Below, piece after piece: positions 34,163 to 42,567 of a stretch of 64,000 nt of DNA. This DNA is from Candidatus Izemoplasma sp. (GTDB taxonomy: Bacteria; Bacillota_I; Bacilli_A; Izemoplasmatales; Izemoplasmataceae). The notes beneath the pieces are model-generated. The model did not search any database, was not told where the DNA came from, and saw nothing but the letters and a program-made list of their open reading frames with translations. Within the stretch, counting starts at the first letter, position 1. Each line of letters opens with the position of its first letter. Position numbers and translations under genes: made by a program. The stretch is from the NCBI GenBank assembly GCA_021736205.1, contig JAIPGF010000002.1, forward strand, positions 1 to 64,000, read 5' to 3'.

Positions 34163-35470
34163 ATGATCCCGACAGTTGCTATTGTAGGACGACCTAACGT
34201 AGGAAAATCTACCTTATTTAATCGTATTGTCGGTGAACGTAAAGCTATAACCGATGATGCACCGGGAATTACGAGAGATCGTATCTACGGGAAAGCCACA
34301 TGGCTGACAAAAGAATTTAATATTATTGACACTGGGGGTATCGACTTTGACGATACTCCTTTTACGCATAGTATAAAATCTCAAGCAGAAATTGCGATTA
34401 ACGAAGCAGATTTTATTCTTTTTGTATGTGATATCAATGTTGGCTTAACCAACGCTGATTTAACCATTGCAAAAATGCTTTATAAATCAGATACATCAGT
34501 CGTGGTTGCCCTAAACAAAGCAGATAATTTATCTCGTGCAGAAAACAAATACGAGTTTTACAGTTTAGGACTTGGTGATCCCATTCCAGTTAGTTCCCAA
34601 CACGGAACAGGAGTTGCTGATTTGCTTGATCACTTAATTCATAATTTAAAACCAAAAGAAGATGTAACCTATGAAGAAGATCGGATTAAACTGTGTTTAA
34701 TTGGTCGACCAAACGTTGGTAAATCATCGTTGATGAATTCCTTACTTGGTGAAGAACGTGTTATTGTCTCAGATATAAAAGGGACAACACGTGATAGTGT
34801 CGATAGTTTATTCACTCATAATGAACAAGATTATGTTGTGATTGACACAGCTGGACTTAGAAAAAAAGGTAAAGTCTATGAAAACGCCGAAAAATACAGT
34901 GTTTTTCGTGCACTTAGTGCGATTGAACGCAGTGATATTGCACTGATCTTAATCGATGCTGAAACAGGCATTAGAGAACAAGATAAACGGATTGCTGGAT
35001 ATGCAGTGGATGAGAATAAGGCAGTGATTATTGTTGTTAATAAATGGGACACAATTAGTAATGATTCTAATACGTACAAGTATTGGGACACACTAATTCG
35101 TTCACACTTTAAATTCATTCCTTATGCGCCTATTATTTACTTAAGTGCATTAACTAAAAAACGGGTTCATACGTTATTTCCAGCTATCACAACCGCGTTT
35201 AAAAATTATACAAAACGGGTTCAAACAAGTGTACTAAATGACGTTATCATGGACGCGATGTATATTAATCCTCCAAAAGAACATAAAGGTGCTAAATTGA
35301 ACGTGTTTTATGCCACACAAGTGGCCATAAGACCACCCACGTTTGTGTTATTTGTGAACGATGAAAATTGTATGCATTTTACGTATGAACGCTATATAAA
35401 AAACAGAATTAGAGATGCTTTTGGTTTAGAAGGCTCTCCAATGAAAATCATCTTAAGGAAGCGTGATTAA
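34163..35470 (+). CDS. der: Ribosome assembly GTPase Der (EngA)
   Basis: Der is the only bacterial protein with two tandem GTPase domains and is needed for 50S maturation. G1 motifs are GRPNVGKSTLFN (about residues 8-19) and GRPNVGKSSLMN (about 181-192). G3 motifs are DTGG and DTAGL; G4 motifs are NKAD and NKWD. A KH-like C-terminal domain ends the 435-residue chain. TTG/GTG alternatives are not needed: ATG 34163 follows GGGTGTGG. GpsA begins 1-2 bases after the stop. Confidence 0.98.
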   Translation: MIPTVAIVGRPNVGKSTLFNRIVGERKAITDDAPGITRDRIYGKATWLTKEFNIIDTGGIDFDDTPFTHSIKSQAEIAINEADFILFVCDINVGLTNADLTIAKMLYKSDTSVVVALNKADNLSRAENKYEFYSLGLGDPIPVSSQHGTGVADLLDHLIHNLKPKEDVTYEEDRIKLCLIGRPNVGKSSLMNSLLGEERVIVSDIKGTTRDSVDSLFTHNEQDYVVIDTAGLRKKGKVYENAEKYSVFRALSAIERSDIALILIDAETGIREQDKRIAGYAVDENKAVIIVVNKWDTISNDSNTYKYWDTLIRSHFKFIPYAPIIYLSALTKKRVHTLFPAITTAFKNYTKRVQTSVLNDVIMDAMYINPPKEHKGAKLNVFYATQVAIRPPTFVLFVNDENCMHFTYERYIKNRIRDAFGLEGSPMKIILRKRD

Positions 35471-35471
35471 C

Positions 35472-36473
35472 ATGAAAATTACAATTATTGGTGGTGGATC
35501 TTGGGGACTGGGACTAGGAACCGTACTGAGTCAAAATAAACACGATGTATTGGTCTATGATAATGCCCCTAAAATCGTGGATAAAATTAATCAAAAACAT
35601 ATTTGTTTACAATTAAATGAATCAATTCCCAAAACAATAAAAGCAACCAATTCAGTAAAAGAAGCAGTATCTTTTTCAGACATTATTTTATTTGTTGTGC
35701 CAACTAAAGTATTACGCTCTGCAATCAATAGTGTTACCGATGTCTTAACGTCTCCTAAATTATTTATCAATGCTGCAAAAGGGATCGAACCAGAGACATT
35801 TATGCGCATCTCAGAGATTTTTGAAGAAATGGTACAACCAAACTACTTACGTGGATTTGTCACGCTTAGTGGACCATCTCACGCCGAAGAAGTGATTAAG
35901 GGTATGACAACGGTTATTACTGCAACCAGTTTAAATGAAAACCACGCAAAAGAAGTCCAAGAGTTATTTCATAATTCAGTTAATTTTCGCGTGTATACTT
36001 CAACCGATTTAAAAGGTGTTGAATTAGCTGGAGCACTAAAAAATATTTTTGCCTTGGCAAGTGGACTCATTGCTGGTAAAGGACTGGGAGATAATGCACG
36101 TGCTGCATTAATTACACGCGGGCTTGTAGAAATGAAAAAAATCTTTCAAGCAGAAGGTGCCAATGTACAATCACTCATGTCATTACCCGGCATTGGTGAT
36201 TTAATTGTCACATGTACCTCAAAACATTCCAGAAATTTTCAGGCAGGTTATAAAATAGGAAATGGCAAAGATTTAGAAGAAACGCTAAACGCTATGACAA
36301 TGGTTGTTGAAGGAATTAGAACCTGTGAAGCTGCGTATCATTATGGACAAAAGAACAATCTAGATTTGCCTATAATTAGCGCTATATACGATATTGTCTT
36401 CAATAAAATGGACCCCGAAAAAGCATATAAAGAACTTTTTGAAAGAGAGAAAAAAAATGAATACGCTATCTAA
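35472..36473 (+). CDS. gpsA: Glycerol-3-phosphate dehydrogenase [NAD(P)+]
   Basis: GpsA reduces dihydroxyacetone phosphate to sn-glycerol-3-phosphate, the precursor of phospholipids and of PgsA's substrate. The Rossmann motif is IIGGGSWGLGLG (residues about 5-16). LFVVPTKVLRSAI, TLSGPSHAEEVI and the catalytic Lys in GVELAGALKNIFALASG follow. Length 333 is usual. AAGGAAG at 35456-35462 supports ATG 35472. It is the last gene of the cmk-rpsA-der-gpsA run; a strong terminator follows. Confidence 0.96.
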   Translation: MKITIIGGGSWGLGLGTVLSQNKHDVLVYDNAPKIVDKINQKHICLQLNESIPKTIKATNSVKEAVSFSDIILFVVPTKVLRSAINSVTDVLTSPKLFINAAKGIEPETFMRISEIFEEMVQPNYLRGFVTLSGPSHAEEVIKGMTTVITATSLNENHAKEVQELFHNSVNFRVYTSTDLKGVELAGALKNIFALASGLIAGKGLGDNARAALITRGLVEMKKIFQAEGANVQSLMSLPGIGDLIVTCTSKHSRNFQAGYKIGNGKDLEETLNAMTMVVEGIRTCEAAYHYGQKNNLDLPIISAIYDIVFNKMDPEKAYKELFEREKKNEYAI

Positions 36474-36510
36474 AAAACACTTATATAACTCAATAAAGCG
36501 ATTAACATAG

Positions 36511-36547
36511 AACACCAAAAATTATTATATTTTTGGTGTTTTTTTTA
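36511..36547 (+). terminator. Rho-independent terminator of the cmk-gpsA operon
   Basis: AACACCAAAAAT (36511-36522) pairs with ATTTTTGGTGTT (36529-36540), followed by T's. Confidence 0.85.
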
Positions 36548-36565
36548 TTGAAACACAGAAAAAGG

Positions 36566-36594
36566 TTGCAATAAAGCCGAGTACTTGCTATAAT
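36566..36594 (+). promoter_or_regulatory. Strong promoter of hup
   Basis: TTGCAA (36566-36571), 17-bp spacer, TATAAT (36589-36594) with extended TG (36586-36587), then AAGGAGG. Together these are among the best signals in the window, fitting an abundant protein. Confidence 0.8.
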
Positions 36595-36626
36595 ATAGTT
36601 AGTTAAAAAAATAAGGAGGTAAAGAA

Positions 36627-36899
36627 ATGAACAAAACAGAATTAATCGCTAGAATTGCTGAAGTTTCAGGACTAACTAAAAAAGACTCTGAAACAGCTTT
36701 AAATTCTACACTTTCAGTTATTCAAGAATCTTTAGTTTCAGGGGAAAAAGTTGTATTAACAGGGTTTGGTACATTTGAAGTACGTCACAGAAAAGCTAGA
36801 ATCGGACATAACCCAAGAACTGGTGAAAAAATTAATATTCCTGAACAAGACTCACCTGCTTTCAAAGCTGGTAAAGTTTTAAAAGAAGCAGTAAGATAA
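36627..36899 (+). CDS. hup: DNA-binding protein HU
   Basis: HU is the small histone-like dimer that bends and compacts DNA. The 90-residue sequence has the full fold: MNKTELIARIAEVSGLTKKD helices, the VVLTGFGTFEVRHRKARIGHNPRTG arm and the tip RNPxT-like NPRTGEKINIP, then VPAFKxGKxLK-type SPAFKAGKVLKEAV. It stands between its own promoter and terminator. The position after gpsA matches hbs in Bacillus. Confidence 0.98.
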   Translation: MNKTELIARIAEVSGLTKKDSETALNSTLSVIQESLVSGEKVVLTGFGTFEVRHRKARIGHNPRTGEKINIPEQDSPAFKAGKVLKEAVR

Positions 36900-36923
36900 G
36901 TACTTTTTCTAAACAATAAATAA

Positions 36924-36957
36924 AAAAATATCACATTCTATGTGGTATTTTTTTATA
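36924..36957 (+). terminator. Terminator of hup
   Basis: AATATCACAT pairs with ATGTGGTATT (one G-U), then a T-run. Confidence 0.8.
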
Positions 36958-36996
36958 TTTTGTGCTATTTTTTTAATGAAGGCAGGAGGTGGTTTT

Positions 36997-38199
36997 GTGA
37001 AATATAAAAAATATCTGAACCATTCAAATGGACGCAGTGAAGATATCTTCATTGCTGCTTTAAATGACGACACAAAATTCATCGTTAAATATATTGAAAA
37101 AAAGAATGATATTCATATACTTGATGAACGAAATCAAACGTTGTTGCATCTTGCAACAAGAAATAAAGCAAAGATGGCAGTTGAATTGTTGTTAGAATTA
37201 GGAGTGGATCCGAACGCAAAAGATAGACATCTAGATACGCCATTACATATCGCGTCTTATATGGGAGATTGTGCGATTGTTAAGTTGTTACTTGCGTATG
37301 ATGCTGATCCAAACCAAGTGAACAAAAGTAAAGAAGCACCGCTTCATAAAGCATGCTTAAAAGGAAATTTAGATACAGTTAAGGAATTGGTTGAACAGGG
37401 CGCAAATATTTATCTTAAAGATGAATATTTAAGAAGTATCATGCATTACGCGGTTAAATCAAAAAAAATTAAAGTTGTGAGTTATCTAACTAACCAGGGA
37501 GCCATTATTAATTCATTAGATATCAAAGGGGAATCAACGCTGCATTATACGGCGAAGTATTCGCTAGTATCGATAATGAATTACTTACTAGAACAAGGCG
37601 TCAATCCTTATATTAAAGACACCTATAAAATGACACCACTTCATGCAGCTGTTTTACATCCCAATGTTGATATGATTGACACACTCATTAATAGTGGGCT
37701 TTCTTCATACGATAAATCTAAGTTTAATGAATCGCCATATGATTTAGCTCAGAAAAAAGGGAAATATGAAGCGATTGAACGTTTTACAAAACTTAAAAAT
37801 AATAAAGACTATCAAAAAAAACTTAAGGAAAATAAATTAACATTTAGTATTATAAGTAATAAAATCTTTTTAGCGAGTTCACTGTTGAACCGAAAAGATA
37901 TTAATAAACGCGATAGATTTAACAACACACCACTATTTTATGCAATTATGAATGAAGAATTATTTTTAGTTGAAGCATTACTTAAAAAAGGTGCACAAAC
38001 TTCAGAAGTTGATAAAACAAAAAAAGATGCCATTCATTTTGCAGTATTACTCCAAAATGAAGACATCGTTAAGTTATTATTAGATTATCCAATTGATTTT
38101 TCTAAAAAAATAAACAATCTTACTGTATTAGAGTTTGCTAAAAAGTTAGATAATTACCACATTATAAAACAACTAGAACAAATTAAAAACAACCGTTAA
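36997..38199 (+). CDS. Ankyrin-repeat protein
   Basis: This 400-residue soluble protein is made almost wholly of ankyrin repeats, at least eight. They include TLLHLATRNKAKMAVELLLELG (about 45-66), DTPLHIASYMGDCAIVKLLL, EAPLHKACLKGNLDTVKELVEQG, IMHYAVKSKKIKVVSYLTNQG, STLHYTAKYSLVSIMNYLLEQG and TPLHAAVLHPNVDMIDTLINSG, with a less regular second block from about residue 290. No enzyme domain, signal peptide or membrane helix is seen; it presumably binds a protein. AGGAGGTGG (36984-36992) selects GTG 36997. The terminator overlaps its stop. The partner is unknown. Confidence 0.85.
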   Translation: MKYKKYLNHSNGRSEDIFIAALNDDTKFIVKYIEKKNDIHILDERNQTLLHLATRNKAKMAVELLLELGVDPNAKDRHLDTPLHIASYMGDCAIVKLLLAYDADPNQVNKSKEAPLHKACLKGNLDTVKELVEQGANIYLKDEYLRSIMHYAVKSKKIKVVSYLTNQGAIINSLDIKGESTLHYTAKYSLVSIMNYLLEQGVNPYIKDTYKMTPLHAAVLHPNVDMIDTLINSGLSSYDKSKFNESPYDLAQKKGKYEAIERFTKLKNNKDYQKKLKENKLTFSIISNKIFLASSLLNRKDINKRDRFNNTPLFYAIMNEELFLVEALLKKGAQTSEVDKTKKDAIHFAVLLQNEDIVKLLLDYPIDFSKKINNLTVLEFAKKLDNYHIIKQLEQIKNNR

Positions 38200-38213
38200 A
38201 ATGGTTGTTTTTT
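38185..38213. terminator. Terminator between the ankyrin and CPBP genes
   Basis: AAAAACAACC (38185-38194) pairs with GGTTGTTTTT (38203-38212) around the ankyrin gene's stop. The A-run on the left allows use on the minus strand too. Confidence 0.75.
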
Positions 38214-38216
38214 AGG

Positions 38217-38903
38217 TTAAGCTAAAAACATAATGAGTGTTCCAATTAAATTCCATGCCATGTGGACAATAATCGCTGTATATAAGTTTTTAGAATAATA
38301 ATAGACAAGTCCGAGTCCGAGTCCTAAACCGCCATAGACAATGATATAAATATAATCACCGGTAAAGACATGAATACCTCCAAATGCTAAAGAAGTAAGT
38401 AAAATCGTTAACGAAGGACTATTAAAATGACTCACTATATCGAATCCAACTTTTCTAAAAATAAATTCCTCAACAACTGGCGCAAGCAGAACAACAAATA
38501 CAACAAGTAAAACTTTATCAAAAACTGAACCACCAAGTGATTGTTCTAATAGTGCTTGATTCGCTGCTTGATCAGTCACGCCTAACCACATCATAATTTG
38601 TGATGTTGATAAGCCTACAACAATCAACCCAAATATTCCGATGATACTGACTTTTATCTGATATTTAAATGATTGAAAAAAGCGGAAGAATTCACGTTTC
38701 CAAAAAAAGAAAAAAAGACTTATAAAGAGTAAAAATAAGGAACCGTAAAAAAATAAATTTGTGTATGTTGATAACTTGATTAAGTTTGTTTGTACGCTGA
38801 CATCAAGATTGAAGACATACACTGAAATCAGTTGTATAACAAAAACCAAGATAAAAAATAAAAAATAAAGGCCTAACGTAATCGGGGTTATGTGTCGTTT
38901 CAT
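38217..38903 (-). CDS. CPBP-family intramembrane metalloprotease (CAAX-like)
   Basis: This 228-residue protein has about six to eight membrane helices. The Abi/CPBP glutamic protease-type motifs are in order: APVVEEFIFRKVGF (EExxxR), FGGIHVF (FxxxH) and HMAWNLIG (HxxxN). Bacterial members act in bacteriocin self-immunity or membrane-protein processing; the substrate here is unknown. GGAGGT, 7 bases before ATG 38903, sets the start. It is transcribed alone, divergently from rdgB. Confidence 0.88.
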   Translation of the reverse strand: MKRHITPITLGLYFLFFILVFVIQLISVYVFNLDVSVQTNLIKLSTYTNLFFYGSLFLLFISLFFFFWKREFFRFFQSFKYQIKVSIIGIFGLIVVGLSTSQIMMWLGVTDQAANQALLEQSLGGSVFDKVLLVVFVVLLAPVVEEFIFRKVGFDIVSHFNSPSLTILLTSLAFGGIHVFTGDYIYIIVYGGLGLGLGLVYYYSKNLYTAIIVHMAWNLIGTLIMFLA

Positions 38904-38986
38904 TTGTATTACCTCCAATATTGATTATAGCATAAACAAACTTCAATGTTGATTAAATAATAAAAAAAATAAGAAGGATGATTTTT

Positions 38987-39571
38987 TTGAAAGAAGTATT
39001 AATTGCAACCAAAAATAAACATAAGATAAAAGAACTAAGCACCGTTTTGTTACCACTAGGCTTCAACATAAAAAGTTTATATGATTACCCGCAATTACCA
39101 GATATTATTGAAGATCAAAAAACGTTTAAAGGCAATGCATTGAAAAAAGCTAAAACACTTAGTCAATTGACAAACAGACCAGTAATTGCAGATGATAGTG
39201 GACTTCAAGTGAAAGCATTAAACGATGCGCCAGGGATTTATTCATCAAGATTTGCCAGTAAACATGCAACCGATAAACAAAATAATAATCTACTGCTTAA
39301 AAAGTTAAAAAATATTAGTAATAGAGAAGCACGTTTTATTACTTCTATTTGTTTATATATTCCCACCAAAGAGCCTATTTATTTTACGGGGATTTTAAAT
39401 GGACGTATAGCAACTAACTATAAAGGAGAAAATGGCTTTGGATATGATCCTATTTTTATTGAAGAAGGTTCAAATAAGCATCTTGCAGAACTGACTTTAC
39501 AAGAAAAAACTCAGATTTCACATCGAGCTAAAGCAACTCAGAAATTAATTTCATATTTAAAAACACTTTAA
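38987..39571 (+). CDS. rdgB: XTP/dITP diphosphohydrolase (RdgB/HAM1)
   Basis: RdgB removes non-canonical purine nucleotides (dITP, XTP) from the pool by hydrolysis to the monophosphate. Family motifs: EVLIATKNKHKIKEL (TxNxxKxxE-type), VIADDSGLQVKALNDAPGIYSSRFA, GENGFGYDPIF and SHRAKA. The start is probably TTG 38987, because AGAAGG (38972-38977) directly abuts the ATG at 38978 but is well spaced for the TTG. It lies near the yfcE-type phosphodiesterase as in Bacillus (ysnA-ysnB), here with rubrerythrin between them. Confidence 0.93.
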   Translation: MKEVLIATKNKHKIKELSTVLLPLGFNIKSLYDYPQLPDIIEDQKTFKGNALKKAKTLSQLTNRPVIADDSGLQVKALNDAPGIYSSRFASKHATDKQNNNLLLKKLKNISNREARFITSICLYIPTKEPIYFTGILNGRIATNYKGENGFGYDPIFIEEGSNKHLAELTLQEKTQISHRAKATQKLISYLKTL

Positions 39572-39575
39572 AATT

Positions 39576-39584
39576 TGATATAAT
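39576..39584 (+). promoter_or_regulatory. Extended -10 promoter of rubrerythrin
   Basis: TGA-TATAAT (TG 39576-39577, TATAAT 39579-39584) directly after the rdgB stop; AAAGGAG follows before ATG 39611. No good -35 or recognisable PerR box is seen. Confidence 0.55.
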
Positions 39585-39610
39585 AATTAAAAAGAGTAAA
39601 GGAGAAAATT

Positions 39611-40183
39611 ATGTCTATAAAAGGAACTCAAACAGAAAAGAATTTATTAAAAGCATTTGCTGGAGAATCACAAGCAAGAAATCGTTACACTTTATTCGCA
39701 GAAGTCGCTAAAAAAGAAGGGTATGAACAAATTGCTGAGGTATTTTTAGAAACTGCAGAGAATGAACTAGAACATGCTAGAATATTTTTTAATTATTTAG
39801 AAGGTGGGAATGTAGAAATAACAGCTACTTATCCTGCCGGTGTTGAAGGCAAAACAACTGAGAACTTACATGCTGGAGCTGATGGTGAAAATGAAGAATG
39901 GAATGATTTATATCCACACTTTGCCAAAACAGCAGATGAAGAAGGCTTTAAAAAAATTGCAGCTAGTTTTAGAATGATTGCTAAGATAGAAAAGGAACAT
40001 GAAGAACGTTATCGTAAATTTATACAAAATCTAGAAGAAGATGTTGTCTTTGAAACAGACGGACCAACGATTTGGTTCTGCCGTAAATGTGGCTATGTTC
40101 ATGTCGGTAAAAAAGCACCTGGTATGTGTCCAGTTTGTTTACATCCTAAAGCTTACTTTGAACGTAAAAAACAAAATTATTAA
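39611..40183 (+). CDS. rbr: Rubrerythrin
   Basis: Rubrerythrin is a non-heme iron peroxidase that protects anaerobes from hydrogen peroxide. The ferritin-like diiron domain has its Glu/His ligands in LKAFAGESQARNRY, ETAENELEHARIFF (ExxH) and AKIEKEHEERY (ExxH). The C-terminal rubredoxin domain has two CxxC pairs in FCRKCGYV and MCPVCLHP, holding the electron-relay iron. At 190 residues it is a typical forward-order rubrerythrin. It is monocistronic by promoter and terminator. Its presence argues for an anaerobic or microaerobic life. Confidence 0.97.
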   Translation: MSIKGTQTEKNLLKAFAGESQARNRYTLFAEVAKKEGYEQIAEVFLETAENELEHARIFFNYLEGGNVEITATYPAGVEGKTTENLHAGADGENEEWNDLYPHFAKTADEEGFKKIAASFRMIAKIEKEHEERYRKFIQNLEEDVVFETDGPTIWFCRKCGYVHVGKKAPGMCPVCLHPKAYFERKKQNY

Positions 40184-40191
40184 TTGGTTAA

Positions 40192-40228
40192 AAATACTGA
40201 ACAGTTCTAGTTCAGTATTTTTTATTTT
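40192..40228 (+). terminator. Rho-independent terminator of rubrerythrin
   Basis: AAATACTGAAC (40192-40202) pairs with GTTCAGTATTT (40210-40220), followed by T's. Confidence 0.85.
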
Positions 40229-40244
40229 AGTTTGCTTTTTAGTT

Positions 40245-40253
40245 TGGTATACT
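40245..40253 (+). promoter_or_regulatory. Extended -10 promoter of the yfcE-type gene
   Basis: TGG-TATACT (TG 40245-40246, TATACT 40248-40253) is followed by AGGTGATGA before ATG 40271. Confidence 0.5.
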
Positions 40254-40270
40254 ATATATAGGTGATGATC

Positions 40271-40756
40271 ATGAAAATAGTTATATTTAGCGATGCACAC
40301 GGTAATAAAGAGGCTGTTGATACTATTTTAAAAAATAACCAAGATGCGGCTTATGTGATTTCTCTTGGGGATACGGAACTTACTTCAACGTACTTAGATA
40401 CCAATAATATCCTCGCAATAAAAGGCAATTATATTAATGATCCTGGTCTCGGATACAGTAAAGAACTTCATTTGCATCATAAAAATATTTACATAACGCA
40501 TGGTCACAAACATGGGGTCCACTGGTCATTAAATAGTTTGGTATTATTTGGACGTGCCAACAACTATGATTTAATGTGTTTTGGTCATACCCATAAAGCA
40601 CTTTATTTCATGCACGAAACTATGCATGTGGTTAATCCAGGCAGTTGTTCGGAGTCGCGGAATCATCTTCCCCCGAGTTATGTTGTTGTTCATTTAAATA
40701 AGAAAATAGTTATTACATTTAAAGAAGTAGCTACCCATAAGCAACTAAAAATATAA
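40271..40756 (+). CDS. YfcE/MJ0936-type metallophosphoesterase
   Basis: This compact calcineurin-like phosphodiesterase of 161 residues has dinuclear metal motifs in order: SDAHGN (residues 7-12), LGDTE, KGNY, ITHGHKHG and FGHTHKA, with VNPGSCSESR at the end. Members hydrolyse phosphodiesters in vitro; the cellular substrate is unknown. ATG 40271 is chosen over the upstream in-frame ATG codons because AGGTGATGA ends just before it. The PDT-like gene follows after 13 bases, so the two are likely cotranscribed. Confidence 0.88.
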   Translation: MKIVIFSDAHGNKEAVDTILKNNQDAAYVISLGDTELTSTYLDTNNILAIKGNYINDPGLGYSKELHLHHKNIYITHGHKHGVHWSLNSLVLFGRANNYDLMCFGHTHKALYFMHETMHVVNPGSCSESRNHLPPSYVVVHLNKKIVITFKEVATHKQLKI

Positions 40757-40769
40757 AGGATGTGAGTTA

Positions 40770-41561
40770 ATGATTGGTTATAAACAAGATATGATCCACA
40801 ACACCTTTGATGCAGCACAAGAAATTTATGTGAAAGAAGGGATTCAACCTTTTAAAAACTTATCAAGGCTTAAAACAAGTTTATTAAATAACGAGATTGA
40901 TGGATTTGTTATCCCCTTAGGAAATGATACCAAAGGGTATGATATTGATATGTTTAATTTTTTAGTATTGAATGGGTTTCATCTATCACGTGTGATTAAT
41001 TTAACCGTAGAAATACAAGTGATTTCTCAAACATTAACACCTAAAACAATCACCAAACTTTATGGTACAACCCATTTGATCACTGAATCATATCAACATA
41101 TTAAAGAGCACCTACCACATGTTCAACTAGAAGTTATTACAAACGTTAATGACTATATAGATACCGTATCTAATGCAGAAAAAACAGCTCTTTTAACCAC
41201 AAACAGAACAGATCCTAGACATCTTAATGTTATTCTAAACGACGTTAGAGATAATACCTACAACAATCACCAACGTTTTGGCTTTATTACAAACAAACTG
41301 GAAGTATCAAACTATCATACAAAGACTTTGCTTGCTATTCAACTAATGAATAACCATTCAAACAGTATTTATGATGTGTTACATGAATTTAGCTTGCGTA
41401 ACATTCGTGTTACCAATATATTTTATAATGCGAAAAGCAACGTAAAATACTTGTATCTCATTACAGATAAGAATATACAAGATAACAAATTAAAAGACTG
41501 TCTTAAACTCTTAAACAATAAAACACGAAGGACCCAAATACTCGGGTCATATAAAGAGTGA
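40770..41561 (+). CDS. Prephenate-dehydratase-like protein with ACT domain, catalytic Thr missing
   Basis: The 263-residue chain aligns along its whole length with bacterial prephenate dehydratase. It has a PDT fold (PFKNLSRLKTSLLNNEIDGFVIPLGND, like AVxxGExDFAFVPLEN), then VRDNTYNNHQRFGFIT where PDT has RDNxTRF. An ACT-type domain follows (IYDVLHEFSLRNIRVTNIFYN), ending LGSYKE. The essential TRF Thr is Gln168 here, and the ACT ESRP phenylalanine-binding motif is not kept. It is therefore unlikely to make phenylpyruvate. It may sense an aromatic compound or serve another role. The start is supported by AAAGGATGTGAG. Confidence 0.6.
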   Translation: MIGYKQDMIHNTFDAAQEIYVKEGIQPFKNLSRLKTSLLNNEIDGFVIPLGNDTKGYDIDMFNFLVLNGFHLSRVINLTVEIQVISQTLTPKTITKLYGTTHLITESYQHIKEHLPHVQLEVITNVNDYIDTVSNAEKTALLTTNRTDPRHLNVILNDVRDNTYNNHQRFGFITNKLEVSNYHTKTLLAIQLMNNHSNSIYDVLHEFSLRNIRVTNIFYNAKSNVKYLYLITDKNIQDNKLKDCLKLLNNKTRRTQILGSYKE

Positions 41562-41587
41562 TATAGTAGTGTTATTATATCGTTTTT
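41559..41587 (+). terminator. Possible terminator after the PDT-like gene
   Basis: TGATATAGTA can pair with TATTATATCG using G-U pairs, followed by TTTTT. The stem is AT-rich and weak. Confidence 0.45.
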
Positions 41588-41703
41588 CTGATAAGGCTTA
41601 CGAGACGATTATTTTTGCTTGATTAGTTGAAAGATTCCCTTTAAAATTATACTATAAATTAGATAAAAACTGCTTGTAACTAAAACCTTAAATGGAGGCA
41701 ACT

Positions 41704-42558
41704 ATGACAATTGATGTAATATTATTTATCCAACGGTTAAGAACTCCATTTCTTGATGTATTTTTTAACGTCATTTCCTTTTTAGGCGAAGAAACGATTT
41801 ATATGTTACTGCTTAGTATTGTTTATTTTGGCATTGATAAGAAAAAAGGAGAGTTTTTAGCGTTTATTTTATTTTTCACCGGTTTATTAAACACATTTTT
41901 AAAAGGACTAATCAGTGCGCAAAGACCATTTGAAAAATATCCTAACCAGGTTGATAATTTACGTCCCCAAACAACAGGTGGTAGTAGTTTTCCAAGTGGC
42001 CATACTCAAAACTTTACAGCCTTCTTAGTAAGTGGTGCATTACTTTTAAAACAAAAGAAATATTTAGTTATAACTTTTATTTTAGCAGTATTAATGGGAC
42101 TTAGTCGAATGTATTTAGGTGTGCACTTTTTAGAAGATGTTTTAACATCTATCGTTTTAGGTACAATAACTGCTTATATAGGTTATTTTTTCTTTTTTAA
42201 TTATTATCATAAAATGACATATGTTTACTTAGTTGTTGCTTTTATCGCATTACTGTTGATTATAGTTGTGCCAACGTCATCATTTCTTGATGCGTTTAGT
42301 TTAATGGCAGGCTTCTCTTTAGCAATGTTGTTTGAAAAAACGGTTGTGAAAGTTGTTTTCAGTCCTAAATTGTATAAAAGAATTATTAGAGTCGTTACTG
42401 GTATCACACTGATGATCTTGGTTAAATGGAGTTTTTCCTTTGTTGTTGACCCAGAAAAATATGTTGAAGTCCTAATGAATATGTCACTTGTATTTATTGG
42501 CTTTGGCGTGTATCCATATATCATAAAAATATATAATAGATTAATACTTAATCAATAG
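41704..42558 (+). CDS. PAP2-family membrane phosphatase
   Basis: This 284-residue protein has about eight membrane helices and the three PAP2 motifs: KGLISAQRP (KxxxxxxRP), SSFPSGHTQNF (PSGH) and SRMYLGVHFLEDV (SRxxxxxHxxxD). Relatives dephosphorylate undecaprenyl pyrophosphate or phosphatidic/phosphatidylglycerol phosphate. The C-terminal extra helices are not part of the core. GGAGG (41693-41697) supports ATG 41704. It lies 9 bases before an ABC exporter and may be cotranscribed with it. Confidence 0.9.
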   Translation: MTIDVILFIQRLRTPFLDVFFNVISFLGEETIYMLLLSIVYFGIDKKKGEFLAFILFFTGLLNTFLKGLISAQRPFEKYPNQVDNLRPQTTGGSSFPSGHTQNFTAFLVSGALLLKQKKYLVITFILAVLMGLSRMYLGVHFLEDVLTSIVLGTITAYIGYFFFFNYYHKMTYVYLVVAFIALLLIIVVPTSSFLDAFSLMAGFSLAMLFEKTVVKVVFSPKLYKRIIRVVTGITLMILVKWSFSFVVDPEKYVEVLMNMSLVFIGFGVYPYIIKIYNRLILNQ

Positions 42559-42567
42559 GAGGGCAAA

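Noticed and set aside
36997-38199. Ankyrin protein as a host-directed effector
   Set aside because: No secretion signal or neighbouring secretion genes are visible, so there is no support for an effector role.
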